This document shows, piece after piece, positions 55,721 through 64,000 of a DNA stretch of 64,000 bases. Source of the DNA: Tepidimonas aquatica. Its GTDB lineage: Bacteria; Pseudomonadota; Gammaproteobacteria; Burkholderiales; Burkholderiaceae_C. The notes beneath the pieces are model-generated. The model had not been told where the DNA came from. It did no database searches and saw only the letters and a list, made by a program, of their open reading frames with translations. Numbering within the stretch: position 1 is the first letter of the stretch; the number at the start of each line of letters is the position of its first letter. The translations under genes and the position numbers were made by a program. The stretch covers positions 54,544 through 118,543 of the forward strand of contig NZ_VJNA01000003.1 of assembly GCF_007556585.1 (NCBI RefSeq), in the 5' to 3' direction.

Positions 55721-56845
55721 ATGCTCACCACCCCCCGCCCCACCTCGGCCCTGCGGCTGAGCGCCGTCGCGCTGGCCGCCCTGCTGGCCACCGGCTGCTC
55801 GGTGCTCGAAGAAACCCGCATCGACTACAAAAGCGCCAAGCAAATCAACACGCTCGAGGTGCCGCCGGACCTGACGCAACTGGCGCGCGACAGCCGCTAC
55901 GCGCTGCCCGGTGGGCCGGTGACCGCCACCGGCATGGAAGCCGCCGCTGCGGCGCGCCCCAGCACCCAGGTGGCCGTCCCGGCGCAGATCGGGGATGTGC
56001 GCATCGAACGCGCCGGCAACCAACGCTGGCTGGTGGTGGACCGCCCGCCCGAGCAGCTGTGGCCCGCGCTGCGCGACTTCTGGCAGGAAAACGGCTTTTT
56101 GCTGACGCTGGACCAGCCGCAGCTGGGCCTGCTGGAAACCGACTGGGCCGAAAACCGCGCCAAAATCCCGCAAGACATCATCCGCGCCACCATCGGCAAG
56201 CTGTTCGACAACCTGTACTCCACGGGCGAGCGCGACAAGTTCCGCACCCGTGTCGAGCGCAACGAGCGCGGCGGCAGCGACATCTTCATCAGCCACCGCG
56301 GCATGGTGGAGGTCTACAGCAACGAGCGCAAAGACAACACCGTGTGGCAGCCGCGCCCGGCCGACCCGGAGCTGGAGGCTGAATTCTTGCGTCGCTTGAT
56401 GGTCAAGCTCGGCGTCAGCCAAGAGCAGGCCAAGGCCGCGGTGGCCGCCGGCGCGGTGCCGACGCTGGCGCGACTGGACACCATCGACGGCCGGCCGGTC
56501 GTCGTCATCCAGGAAAACTTCGACCGCGCCTGGCGCCGCGTCGGCCTGAGCTTGGACCGCAGCGGCTTCACCGTCGAAGACCGCAACCGCGCCGAGGGCG
56601 TGTACTTCGTGCGCTACGTGGCCCCGGACGCCAACACCGCCAAGCAGGAGCCGGGCTTTTTCGGGCGCATTGCTGGCTGGTTCAGCAGCAGCAACAAGGC
56701 CGACAGCACCCCGCTGCGCCTGCGCATCGCGGTGCGTGGCGAAGGCGAGCGCACCGTCGTGCAAGTGCTCGACGCGCAGGGGCAGCCCGACCGCAGCCCC
56801 AACGCCGAGCGTATCGCCAAGCTGCTGGTCGACGACCTGAAGTAA
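55721..56845 (+). CDS. bamC: Outer membrane assembly lipoprotein BamC
   Basis: BamC is a lipoprotein of the BAM complex that inserts outer-membrane beta-barrels. The 374-residue product has a lipoprotein signal with lipobox LATGC, followed by the conserved unstructured segment EETRIDYKSAKQINTLEVPPDLT. Two helix-grip domains follow, with WLVVDRPPEQLWPALRDFW at the start of the first. I used the ATG at 55721 because GGGAGA sits nine bases upstream; an ATG at 55709 is also in frame. Length fits. Confidence 0.93.
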   Translation: MLTTPRPTSALRLSAVALAALLATGCSVLEETRIDYKSAKQINTLEVPPDLTQLARDSRYALPGGPVTATGMEAAAAARPSTQVAVPAQIGDVRIERAGNQRWLVVDRPPEQLWPALRDFWQENGFLLTLDQPQLGLLETDWAENRAKIPQDIIRATIGKLFDNLYSTGERDKFRTRVERNERGGSDIFISHRGMVEVYSNERKDNTVWQPRPADPELEAEFLRRLMVKLGVSQEQAKAAVAAGAVPTLARLDTIDGRPVVVIQENFDRAWRRVGLSLDRSGFTVEDRNRAEGVYFVRYVAPDANTAKQEPGFFGRIAGWFSSSNKADSTPLRLRIAVRGEGERTVVQVLDAQGQPDRSPNAERIAKLLVDDLK

Positions 56846-56931
56846 TGGCGCGGCGCCGCTGATCGCGGCATGGCGCCCCCCGAGGGACGCCACACAGTGG
56901 CATGCGCCCGGCTGGGTGTGGCCGTGAGCCT

Positions 56932-56944
56932 ACCCGATCCGGGT
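56932..56944. terminator. Short hairpin between bamC and ahpF
   Basis: ACCCG and CGGGT form a 5-base stem with a 3-base loop directly after the ahpF stop. A second small stem (GCCAC-ACA-GTGGC, 56889-56901) lies nearer bamC. Both genes converge here, so one or both may act as terminators. There is no T-run. Confidence 0.25.
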
Positions 56945-58534
56945 TCAGGCCACGGCGGCCTCGGTGGGCTGAAGCGCCGGCATCCGGATCAACTCATCGA
57001 ACGCCGCCAGCGCTGCCTTGGCGCCTTCGCCTGCGGCCACGACGATTTGCTTGTACGGCACCGTCGTGCAGTCGCCCGCGGCCAGCACGCCGGGCACGCC
57101 GGTGCGGCACGCGGCGTCGATCTCGATTTCGCCGAAACGGTTGCGCGGCACCACGTCGCCCAGCCATTCGGTGTTGGGCACCAGGCCGATTTGCACGAAC
57201 ACCCCCTCCAGCGCCAGCGTCTGTTCGGCGCCGCTGGCACGGTCGCGCCAGCGCAGGCCGGTGACTTTGTGACCGTCGCCCAGCACCTCCAGGGTCTGCG
57301 CCTGCGTCAGCACGGTGACGTTGGGCAGGCTCTTGAGCTTGCTGACCAGCACCGCGTCGGCCTTGAGCTGCTCGGCGTATTCCAGCAACGTCACATGCTG
57401 CACGATGCCGGCCAGGTCGATCGCAGCTTCCACCCCCGAGTTGCCCCCGCCGATGACCGCGACCCGCTTGCCCTTGAACAGCGGACCGTCGCAGTGCGGG
57501 CAGTAGGCCACACCGCGGTTTTTGTACTCGGCTTCCCCGGGCACGTTGAGGTTGCGCCAGCGTGCCCCCGTGGCCAGCACGACGCTGCGCGCGCGCAGCG
57601 TCGCCCCCCCTTCCACCGTGACGCCGATCCAGCCGCCGGGCTGCGCCGCGGGGTGCAAGGCTTGCGCGCGCGCCCCCGTCATCACGTCCACCTCGTAGCG
57701 CTGCACGTGCGCCTGCAGCGCGGCAGCCAACTGCGGCCCGGTGGTTTCCAACATACCCGGGTAGTTTTCGATGGCCAACGTGTCGTTGACCTGCCCGCCG
57801 ACGCGCTCGGCCAGCAGGCCCACGCGGATGCCCTTGCGCGCGGCGTAGACCGCCGCCGCCGCACCGGCCGGGCCGCCGCCCACCACCAGCACGTCGAACG
57901 GCTCTTTCGCCGCCAACGCGGCCGCCTGGCGCTGCTGGGCCCCTTGGTCCAGCTTGGCCAACAGTTCGGCCAACGTGGCCCGGCCCGAGTGGAACACTTC
58001 ACCGTTGCGCAGCACCAGCGGCACCGCCATCACGTTGCGCTCGCGCACCTCGTCGGCAAACAGCGCGCCGTCGATGATGGTGGTGCGCACACGCGGGTTG
58101 ACGATGGCCAGCAGGCTGAGCGCCTGCACCACGTCCGGGCAGTTGTGGCACGACAACGACATGTACACCTCGAAGTCGTGCTCGCCGGGCAACTCGCGCG
58201 CCTGCTGCAACACCTCGGGGGCTTCTTTGGGTGGGTGGCCGCCGGCCCACAGCAACGCCAACACCAGCGACGTGAACTCATGCCCCAGCGGCACCGCGGC
58301 AAACGTCAGCTGCGGCGTGCCATCGCCGCGGCGGATGGCAAACGACGGCCGCCGTGCGGCGGTGCCGTCGGTGCGCACGGTGATCTTGCCGTCGGACAAG
58401 CGGGCGATGGTGTGCAGCAATTCGCGCAGCTCGTGCGCGCTGGCCGAGTCATCCAGCGTCGCCACCAGCTCGAACGGCTGCTTGACGTAGGCCAAGTAGG
58501 CCTGCAGTTGGGATTGGAGTTGGGCGTCCAGCAT
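56945..58534 (-). CDS. ahpF: Alkyl hydroperoxide reductase subunit F
   Basis: AhpF transfers electrons from NADH to AhpC. The 529-residue product has an N-terminal double thioredoxin domain with [12 protein letters not shown] (redox CxxC), an FAD domain beginning [14 protein letters not shown], and the thioredoxin-reductase-type [11 protein letters not shown] with its CxxC. The NAD-binding [14 protein letters not shown] follows. The ATG at 58534 fits the usual start. It lies 154 bases downstream of ahpC on the same strand. Confidence 0.97.
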   Translation of the reverse strand: MLDAQLQSQLQAYLAYVKQPFELVATLDDSASAHELRELLHTIARLSDGKITVRTDGTAARRPSFAIRRGDGTPQLTFAAVPLGHEFTSLVLALLWAGGHPPKEAPEVLQQARELPGEHDFEVYMSLSCHNCPDVVQALSLLAIVNPRVRTTIIDGALFADEVRERNVMAVPLVLRNGEVFHSGRATLAELLAKLDQGAQQRQAAALAAKEPFDVLVVGGGPAGAAAAVYAARKGIRVGLLAERVGGQVNDTLAIENYPGMLETTGPQLAAALQAHVQRYEVDVMTGARAQALHPAAQPGGWIGVTVEGGATLRARSVVLATGARWRNLNVPGEAEYKNRGVAYCPHCDGPLFKGKRVAVIGGGNSGVEAAIDLAGIVQHVTLLEYAEQLKADAVLVSKLKSLPNVTVLTQAQTLEVLGDGHKVTGLRWRDRASGAEQTLALEGVFVQIGLVPNTEWLGDVVPRNRFGEIEIDAACRTGVPGVLAAGDCTTVPYKQIVVAAGEGAKAALAAFDELIRMPALQPTEAAVA

Positions 58535-58688
58535 ACGTAGCGCTCCTGGAGTTGGGTGACTGGGACAGCGCACCCCCAACCGGCCCGCCTGCGCGGGCCG
58601 GCCAAGGGTTGCTCAGCGATGGGAAATATCGGGCCATCGGCGTGCGGCACCGCACGGTGCCGCCTGGGTGCGCCGACGGCCGGCGGCG

Positions 58689-59252
58689 TCAGATCTTACC
58701 GACCAGGTCCAGCGACGGGGCGATCGTCTTGGCGCCCTCGTTCCACTTGGCCGGACAGACTTCGCCCGGGTGCTCGGCCACGTACTTGGCGGCCTTCAGC
58801 TTGCGCAGCGTTTCCTTGACGTCACGCGCGATGGCGTTGTCGTGGATTTCGGCGGTCTTGATGACGCCCTCGGGGTTGATGATGAAGGTGCCGCGCAGCG
58901 CCAGGCCCTCTTCATCGATGTGCACGTCGAACTGACGCGTCAGCTGGTGCGTGGGGTCGCCCACCAGCGGGAATTTGGCCTTGCCGACCGCCGGCGAGAC
59001 CTCGTGCCACACCTTGTGCGAGAAGTGCGTGTCGGTCGTGACGACGTAGACCTCGGCACCCAGCTTTTGGAACTCCTCGTAGTGGTCGGCTGCGTCCTCG
59101 ACCTCGGTCGGGCAGTTGAAGGTGAACGCCGCCGGCATGAAGATCAGCACCGACCACTTGCCCTTGAGCGACTGCTCGGTGATCTCGACGAACTTGCCGT
59201 TGTGGAACGCTTGCACCTTGAACGGCTGCACTTGCTTGTTGATCAGCGACAT
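58689..59252 (-). CDS. ahpC: Alkyl hydroperoxide reductase subunit C (peroxiredoxin)
   Basis: AhpC is a two-Cys peroxiredoxin that reduces peroxides and peroxynitrite. The 187-residue product equals the enterobacterial length. The peroxidatic Cys is in FTFNCPTEVED and the resolving Cys in GEVCPAKW. GGAAG lies eight bases before the ATG at 59252. A candidate promoter is upstream. ahpF follows as usual. Confidence 0.97.
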   Translation of the reverse strand: MSLINKQVQPFKVQAFHNGKFVEITEQSLKGKWSVLIFMPAAFTFNCPTEVEDAADHYEEFQKLGAEVYVVTTDTHFSHKVWHEVSPAVGKAKFPLVGDPTHQLTRQFDVHIDEEGLALRGTFIINPEGVIKTAEIHDNAIARDVKETLRKLKAAKYVAEHPGEVCPAKWNEGAKTIAPSLDLVGKI

Positions 59253-59315
59253 AGCACGACTTCCTTTCGTGGTTGAGGGAATGATGGACGCGCCTGCCTG
59301 CGCGTCTACCCCTAA

Positions 59316-59346
59316 ATCATAGTACAAAACAATCGTGATATGTCAT
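59316..59346 (-). promoter_or_regulatory. Candidate ahpC promoter
   Basis: On the minus strand ATGACA (59341-59346, 5/6 to -35) and TATGAT (59316-59321, 5/6 to -10) are 19 bases apart. The transcript would start near 59309, leaving a leader of about 57 bases. A 19-base spacer suggests that an activator such as OxyR helps. The area has several ATAG/CTAT-like quartets, but they do not fit the OxyR spacing convincingly. Confidence 0.4.
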
Positions 59347-59394
59347 TGATAGTTTCAATCTTGACCATCGCATACCTTGATCACTTACACGAAC

Positions 59395-59423
59395 GCTAAT
59401 CATTCTCATTTGCTGTCTATAAT
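59395..59423 (+). promoter_or_regulatory. Fur box and -10 of the siderophore receptor gene
   Basis: The 19 bases at 59395-59413 read, on the minus strand, GCAAATGAGAATGATTAGC, close to the Fur-box pattern of repeated AATGA(T/G)-type hexamers. Five bases downstream is a perfect -10, TATAAT (59418-59423). The box would cover the promoter, so the receptor operon should be repressed when iron is plentiful. The area is also AT-rich compared with the window. Confidence 0.75.
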
Positions 59424-59521
59424 TCGTTCTCACACATCGTTCCTGTCCACCCCTTCAGACCCGACATGACCATGGCCATACCCTTACCGACCACCCCACC
59501 CCCGCACTCCCCCTCGGCGCC

Positions 59522-61717
59522 GTGCTGCTTGCGGCCAGCCTGCACGCGGTGGCGCAGACCAACCCACCTGCGGCGCAAGCCGCGGGCACACTGGACACGG
59601 TCACCGTCACCGGCCAGTCAGAACCTGCCGAGATTCGCGCCAAGAGCACGCTCAAACCCTCCACCACCCGACTGGGCAAGGGCGAGCAACAGGTGCGCGA
59701 CATCCCGCAAAGCGTCACCGTGATGACCGAGCAGCTGTTGGACGACCGCCAACTGGACGACTTCCGCGACGTGCTGCGCACCACCGCCGGCGTGACCTTC
59801 CAAGCCGGCGAAACCGGCGAAGAGGATGTGCGTCTGCGCGGCTTCTCGCTCGGGCAAGCGGGCGACATCTTCCGCGACGGCATGCGCGAAGGGCAGCTCA
59901 TCACCCGCGACACCTTTGCCACCGAGCGCGTCGAGGTCCTCAAGGGTTCGGCGTCGATGCTGTTTGGCAAAGGCTCCACCGGCGGCGTGGTCAACCAAGT
60001 CACCAAGCAGCCGTTCCTGATGGACCGCTACGAGGTCGAGGCCACGGTGGGTAACGGCAACCACAAGCGCGTGCAAGCCGACCTCAACAAGCAGCTCGGC
60101 AGCAGCAGCGCCGTGCGCCTCAACGTGATGAAACAAGACGCCGACCTATGGGGTGCCCAAGACAACCGCGATGGCCTGGCCCTGGGCGTGCGCACCGGCA
60201 TTGGCGAGCGGCACGAGTTGGCTGTGGACCTGTACCACCTGCGCACCGATCAGCGCCCCAACTACAACCACCCATGGCTGCTGACGGGCAACACCGGGGA
60301 AACGGGCCGACGCATCGTGCCCGTGCTGGCGGCTAAAAACTACTACGGGCTGGCCAGCGACTACATGGACAGCTCGCAAGACGTGCTGACCCTGTCGCAC
60401 ACTTGGCGCCTCAGCCCCCAGGAAGAGCTCAAAACCACCCTGCGCCACGGCCGTTATGAGCGTGACCTGTGGGTGTCGGCCATCGGCTTTTGCCAAAACA
60501 ACGCCACCCTGTGCCCAGGCCAGACCGTCAGTCTGACCAACCCACCCACCGCCAACACCGTCCTGACCCGCAACGCCAAAGGGCGCCGCGGCATCAGTGA
60601 CATCACCCAGCTGCAAAGCGACTACAGCCACAAGTTTGAGCTGGGCGGGCTGCGCCACCACCTGACGGCGGGCGTCGACATCACCCACGAAGACGCCAAG
60701 CGCAACAACAACAACAGCGGCGGCAACTCGGGCCTGACGACCACGGTGGGTACACCCAACGACGGCGACAGCCGCACCGACACCCGCACCTGGGTGTACA
60801 ACACCTTCACGGCCAAAAGCCTTGGCGTGTACGCCCAAGACGTGGTGCAACTCGCCCCGCATTGGAAGGTGGTGGGTGGCCTGCGCTTCGACCGTTTCGA
60901 AGCCGACTACACCGATGGCACCGCCAGCGGCGGCCGCCGCGACAGCCTCTGGAGCCCACGCGTCGGCGTCATCTACGAGCCCAACGGCACCTCGTCGTAC
61001 TACGCGTCGTTCGGAGAGTCGTACAACACCTCGGGCGACACCTACCAGTTTGCGCTGGGCAACTTCGCCTCCGGCAGCAACAACGCCAAGACTGCCAACA
61101 CGCCGCCCGAAAAGAGCCGCAACATCGAAGTCGGCGCCAAGTGGGAGCTGTTTCAGCAACGGGCGCTGGTCGGCGTGGCGCTGTTTCGCAGCGAAAAGTA
61201 CAACGAGCGCAACACCGACCCCGACAGCGCCGCGACCCAACAGCTGCTGTCAGGCAAGCGCCACGCCACGGGCCTGGAATTCAACGCCGCGGGCCGCATC
61301 ACCCCGAACTGGGAAATCTTCTACAACCACACCTGGATCCCCAGCGCCCGCATCGACCGCTGCGCGGAAAGCTCCTGCCCTTCCACCGGCAACAGCCAAC
61401 GCGTCGGCGACCGCCCGGGCCTGACGCCTAAGCACAGCCTGAGCCTGTGGACCACCTACCGCTTCGCGCCGCAGTGGCGCGCCGGCCTGGGCATCAACCA
61501 CCGCAGCGAGCAAAGCCCCGAGGGTAACCGCACGGTGGTGGCGCCGGCCTTCACCACGCTGGACGCGATGCTGGAGTACACGCTGGATGAGCGCACCACC
61601 CTCAAGCTCAATGTCACCAACCTCACCGACAAGCTCTACGCCGACGCGCTGTACCGTGGCTTTTATACCCCCGGGGCGCCGCGGCGCGTGTACCTGAGCC
61701 TCAAGACGGTGTTCTAA
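59522..61717 (+). CDS. TonB-dependent siderophore receptor with out-of-frame signal peptide
   Basis: The protein is an outer-membrane receptor that uses TonB to take up a ferric siderophore. It has a plug domain starting [16 protein letters not shown], and [12 protein letters not shown] and [15 protein letters not shown] in the plug, then a 22-strand barrel ending [21 protein letters not shown] and VYLSLKTVF with a terminal Phe. The frame opens with a GTG at 59522 that gives only a short signal ([11 protein letters not shown]). ATGs at 59466 and 59472 are in another frame. A one-base deletion in the C-rich run near 59491-59515 would explain this. The Fur box lies upstream. Confidence 0.9.
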   Translation: MLLAASLHAVAQTNPPAAQAAGTLDTVTVTGQSEPAEIRAKSTLKPSTTRLGKGEQQVRDIPQSVTVMTEQLLDDRQLDDFRDVLRTTAGVTFQAGETGEEDVRLRGFSLGQAGDIFRDGMREGQLITRDTFATERVEVLKGSASMLFGKGSTGGVVNQVTKQPFLMDRYEVEATVGNGNHKRVQADLNKQLGSSSAVRLNVMKQDADLWGAQDNRDGLALGVRTGIGERHELAVDLYHLRTDQRPNYNHPWLLTGNTGETGRRIVPVLAAKNYYGLASDYMDSSQDVLTLSHTWRLSPQEELKTTLRHGRYERDLWVSAIGFCQNNATLCPGQTVSLTNPPTANTVLTRNAKGRRGISDITQLQSDYSHKFELGGLRHHLTAGVDITHEDAKRNNNNSGGNSGLTTTVGTPNDGDSRTDTRTWVYNTFTAKSLGVYAQDVVQLAPHWKVVGGLRFDRFEADYTDGTASGGRRDSLWSPRVGVIYEPNGTSSYYASFGESYNTSGDTYQFALGNFASGSNNAKTANTPPEKSRNIEVGAKWELFQQRALVGVALFRSEKYNERNTDPDSAATQQLLSGKRHATGLEFNAAGRITPNWEIFYNHTWIPSARIDRCAESSCPSTGNSQRVGDRPGLTPKHSLSLWTTYRFAPQWRAGLGINHRSEQSPEGNRTVVAPAFTTLDAMLEYTLDERTTLKLNVTNLTDKLYADALYRGFYTPGAPRRVYLSLKTVF

Positions 61718-61745
61718 ACTGACCGCCCGGCCAAGCCTGCGCACC

Positions 61746-62435
61746 ATGTTGCTGCACCTCAAAGCCATCCTCACCCCGCAGGAACTGCGCGACATCCGCG
61801 CCGTGCTGGACGCTGCCGACGCCCCCTGGATCGACGGCCGCGCCAGCGCCGGTGCGCAGGCCGCCCAGGTCAAACGCAACGAGCAACTGGCGCAAGACAG
61901 CCCGCAGGCCGCGAGGCTGCGCGGCATCGTGCTGCAAGCGTTGCAGCGCGACCCGCTGTTGTTCTCGGCGGCCCTACCACGGCGCATTTACAACCCGCTG
62001 TTCAACCGGTATCGACCCGAGGCCCCCGCCTACGGGCCGCACATCGACGGTGCCGTGCTGCACTCCCACGCCGACGGCCAGTGGGTACGCACCGATGTGT
62101 CGTGCACGGTCTTTCTGGCTGACCCCGACGAGTACGACGGCGGTGAGCTGACCATCCACGACACCTTTGGCGTGCAGCGCGTCAAGCTGCCTGCGGGCGA
62201 CGCTGTGCTGTACCCGGGCACCAGCTTGCATGAGGTCGCACCGGTGACGCGGGGGGCGCGGCTGGCCAGCTTCTTGTGGATCGAGAGCATGGTGCGCAGC
62301 GACGAGCAGCGCCGCATCCTGTTCGAGCTGGACATGAACGTGCTCAAGTTGCGCCAGCAACTGGGCGAAACCCCAGCCACCACCGGACTGACCGGGGTGT
62401 ACCACAACCTGCTGCGCCTGTGGGCCACGCCATGA
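61746..62435 (+). CDS. piuC: PiuC-type Fe(II)/2-oxoglutarate hydroxylase (PKHD domain)
   Basis: This enzyme family oxidises an unknown target using iron and 2-oxoglutarate and is tied to siderophore receptors such as PiuA. The 229-residue product has the metal triad HxD in GPHIDGAV and the distal His in TSLHEV, and the oxoglutarate Arg in RGARLASF. Length is normal. It follows the receptor gene by 28 bases. It ends with a four-base overlap with the next gene. It is expected to be iron-repressed with the receptor. Confidence 0.95.
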   Translation: MLLHLKAILTPQELRDIRAVLDAADAPWIDGRASAGAQAAQVKRNEQLAQDSPQAARLRGIVLQALQRDPLLFSAALPRRIYNPLFNRYRPEAPAYGPHIDGAVLHSHADGQWVRTDVSCTVFLADPDEYDGGELTIHDTFGVQRVKLPAGDAVLYPGTSLHEVAPVTRGARLASFLWIESMVRSDEQRRILFELDMNVLKLRQQLGETPATTGLTGVYHNLLRLWATP

Positions 62436-63556
62436 CGCCAACCACCGCCCCCCATGCTGCTGCCGCCCCGGCCCCATCAGGGCCGAGTGCCACCGCCCGC
62501 GCGTACCTGCTGGGCGGCGCCGGGGAGCAGCGCACGCTGCAGGCCAACGTCACCGCGTGGCGCGCCTTCACGTGGTGGCCCCGCGTGCTGGCCACGCCGC
62601 CGCATGTCACCGCCACAGTGGAGCTGCTGGGTCGGCGCTGGCCAGCGCCGTGGCTGGCGGCGCCCATGGCCCATCTGTTGCTGGCCCACCCGCAGGCCGA
62701 GCTGGGGTTGGCCCTGGCCTGCGCCGCCCAGGGCGCCGGCGTGGTCTTGTCAACCCAGGCCACGGTGCCTCTGGAGAGGGTGGCGCGCGCCGTGCTGCCT
62801 GAGCCCGCGCGGGGTCCCCTGTGGTTCCAACTGTACCCGTACGGCGAGCCGACGGCGTGGCTGCACGTGGTGGACCGAGCCGCCCAAGCGGGCTACGAGG
62901 CCATCGTGCTCACCGTCGATGCGCCGGTGCAATGGGCGTCGCCGCAGGCGCGCGCGGCCGGCTTTGCCCTGCCTGCCGACTGGCCCCAACCCAACCTGCC
63001 CGCCAGTGCCCCCCACGGCACGCTGGATGCGCTGCTGCGCTGCGCCCTGCGCTGGGACGACGTCGCCTGGCTGCGCCAGCGCTGCCCGCTGCCGCTGGTG
63101 CTCAAAGGTATTCTGCATCCCGCCGACGCCCGGCACGCTTGCGACGCAGGGCTGTGCGACGCCATCATCGTATCCAACCACGGCGGTCGGGTGCTGGATG
63201 GTCTGCCCGCCACGGCGCTGGCGCTGCCGGGCATCGTGCAGTCGGTGGGGGAGCGTGTCCCGGTGCTGGTGGACGGTGGATTGCGCAGCGCCGCCGACGT
63301 GGCCGTGGCCTTGGCCCTGGGCGCGCGCGCCGTGCTGGTCGGACGCCCGTTGATCGAAGCTCTGGCCAGCGCGGGGCCTGCGGGCGTGGCTGCGTTGTGG
63401 CGTCAGTGGCATGACGAGCTGCGTGGCACGATGGCGCTGCTGGGCTGCGCCGAGCCCGCCGCATTGCACCCCAACCTGCTGCGCAGCCCTGCCCCCACCG
63501 ACCCCAGCAAGGCTGCCACAAGCCAACCCGAACGGAGCCCGACGCCATGCACTTGA
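62432..63556 (+). CDS. FMN-dependent alpha-hydroxy-acid oxidase
   Basis: The 374-residue product is a TIM-barrel flavoenzyme that oxidises 2-hydroxy acids to 2-oxo acids. It has the catalytic His in [12 protein letters not shown], the FMN phosphate loop [28 protein letters not shown], the Lys in LVLKGILHP and an active-site Tyr in [10 protein letters not shown]. It starts in the ATGA overlap with piuC. An Ala/Pro-rich N-terminus and a Pro/Ser-rich tail flank the domain. It has the usual length of lactate/glycolate oxidases, but its substrate is unknown. A role on a hydroxy-acid-containing siderophore is an inference from position. Confidence 0.9.
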   Translation: MTPTTAPHAAAAPAPSGPSATARAYLLGGAGEQRTLQANVTAWRAFTWWPRVLATPPHVTATVELLGRRWPAPWLAAPMAHLLLAHPQAELGLALACAAQGAGVVLSTQATVPLERVARAVLPEPARGPLWFQLYPYGEPTAWLHVVDRAAQAGYEAIVLTVDAPVQWASPQARAAGFALPADWPQPNLPASAPHGTLDALLRCALRWDDVAWLRQRCPLPLVLKGILHPADARHACDAGLCDAIIVSNHGGRVLDGLPATALALPGIVQSVGERVPVLVDGGLRSAADVAVALALGARAVLVGRPLIEALASAGPAGVAALWRQWHDELRGTMALLGCAEPAALHPNLLRSPAPTDPSKAATSQPERSPTPCT

Positions 63557-63621
63557 CTTGGATACTTGGGTTGAGTCTGCTGATCGTGCTGACCGCCGCA
63601 GTCTGGGTGCTGAAGCGATGA
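63547..63621 (+). CDS. 24-residue membrane peptide in the iron operon
   Basis: The peptide [20 protein letters not shown] (followed by VLKR) is one hydrophobic helix with a basic end. It starts 10 bases inside the hydroxy-acid oxidase gene and its TGA overlaps the ATG of tonB, so three genes are coupled. It could be a small partner of the TonB or ExbB/D complex. There is no recognisable family and it may be a chance frame, though the overlaps on both sides argue for a real gene. Confidence 0.5.
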   Translation: MHLTWILGLSLLIVLTAAVWVLKR

Positions 63622-64000
63622 TGAGCGCGTTCGTTGCCCCCGACCTTGGTGCACCGGCCTTGGCGCCCGGTGCACGCAACCGGCGTGCGCAGCACCGGCC
63701 CGGCCGCCGCGTGGCCACCGTGACGGCCATCGTCACCGCAGCCCACGTCGCCGGCTTGTGGGCGCTGTCACGCGCGTGGAGCCAGCCTGCCAGCCCCACG
63801 GCACCGCGCATCGTGCAGGTGCAACTGCTGACACCCGAACCCGCGCCCCCACAACCTGCTGCACAACCCGTCCCGCGGCCCGAGCCACCCCGGCCCCAAG
63901 CCGTGCCCAAGACCGCCCCGGTGTTGCTGGCTGCCTCGGCCGCCGGTGCCGACGCGGTGGCGGTCGCTGCAGGCGCGGCAGGCTTTGCCGCAGGGGGGGC
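63618..64000 (+). CDS. tonB: TonB energy transducer (partial, runs off the window)
   Basis: Only the first 127 codons are present. They hold a 30-residue cytoplasmic start rich in Arg, one membrane helix with a His (VTAIVTAAHVAGLWALS), and a Pro-rich linker (PEPAPPQPAAQPVPRPEPPRPQ) as in TonB. TonB couples the inner-membrane proton gradient to outer-membrane receptors. The conserved C-terminal domain is outside the window, so the call rests on the N-terminus and on the preceding TonB-dependent receptor gene. Adjacent ATGs at 63618 and 63621 are both possible starts. Confidence 0.75.
   Translation, partial: MMSAFVAPDLGAPALAPGARNRRAQHRPGRRVATVTAIVTAAHVAGLWALSRAWSQPASPTAPRIVQVQLLTPEPAPPQPAAQPVPRPEPPRPQAVPKTAPVLLAASAAGADAVAVAAGAAGFAAGG

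Noticed and set aside
59253..59394. OxyR site ahead of ahpC
   Set aside because: ATAG and CTAT-like quartets are present but do not keep the 11-base spacing of the known motif.
1..64000. tRNA, rRNA, CRISPR, prophage or insertion sequence
   Set aside because: No cloverleaf, repeat array, transposase, integrase or inverted-repeat ends were seen in the gaps read by eye.

Overview
The window is chromosomal DNA from a very GC-rich (about 70% by eye) betaproteobacterium of the order Burkholderiales. The gene content and order fit Comamonadaceae or a close relative: tsaE-amiC-mutL-miaA, dapA-bamC, methyltransferase-rnhA, and moxR-DUF58-tgpA-mltB. A thermophilic genus such as Tepidimonas is possible, but that is a guess from style. 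Coding density is high and many neighbours are coupled by 4-base stop/start overlaps. I saw no tRNA, rRNA, CRISPR array, insertion sequence or prophage.

Layout. 0-2.4 kb: a PIN-PhoH protein (its frame is open to the left edge) and a YefM/YoeB toxin-antitoxin pair with a visible TTGTACAA double operator. 2.5-6.9 kb: an RND efflux adaptor and pump. 7-13 kb, minus strand: rnhA and a methyltransferase, a degenerate NYN-like protein, an MCE/Mla-type transport set that lacks an ATPase gene, and queG. 13-19.2 kb, plus strand: tsaE, amiC, mutL, a Bcr/CflA exporter and miaA. 19.2-27 kb, minus strand: an acyl-CoA oxidation operon (etfB-etfA-acyl-CoA dehydrogenase-nitronate monooxygenase-like) behind two different palindromic operators, then mscS, an enoyl-CoA hydratase-like gene and a histone-deacetylase-like amidohydrolase. 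27-32 kb, plus strand: MoxR ATPase, a DUF58 protein, and one 1046-residue frame joining a TgpA-type transglutaminase to an MltB-type lytic transglycosylase. 32-35.8 kb: a TAXI-TRAP uptake cassette whose permease is cut by an in-frame TAA. 35.8-43.6 kb: an EAL-CBS-GGDEF protein, comEC, ridA, parC and a VOC protein.

43.6-50.4 kb is a lipid A / envelope-charge module set between parC and parE. It holds dgkA, an EptA/MCR-type phosphoethanolamine transferase, a PmrAB-like two-component system, a PAP2 phosphatase and an ArnT-like GT39 transferase. PmrA-box-like direct repeats lie upstream of eptA and in the pmrA/PAP2 divergent region, so the module looks self-regulated. 50.4-56.9 kb: parE, a 390-base spacer with a DnaA box, an MFS transporter, a 54-residue membrane peptide, a TTG-started methyltransferase, dapA and bamC. 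56.9-59.3 kb: ahpCF. 59.4-64 kb: a Fur-boxed iron locus with a TonB-dependent receptor, a PiuC-type dioxygenase, an alpha-hydroxy-acid oxidase, a 24-residue membrane peptide and the start of tonB, which runs off the window.

Three genes carry lesions that would need one base change each to repair. These are an in-frame TAG near the start of moxR, an in-frame TAA in the TRAP permease, and an out-of-frame signal peptide on the TonB receptor. They may be real mutations or sequence errors. The most novel-looking items are the TgpA-MltB fusion, the PmrA-boxed lipid A module inside the parE-parC pair, and the iron locus with a PiuC-plus-hydroxyacid-oxidase pair.
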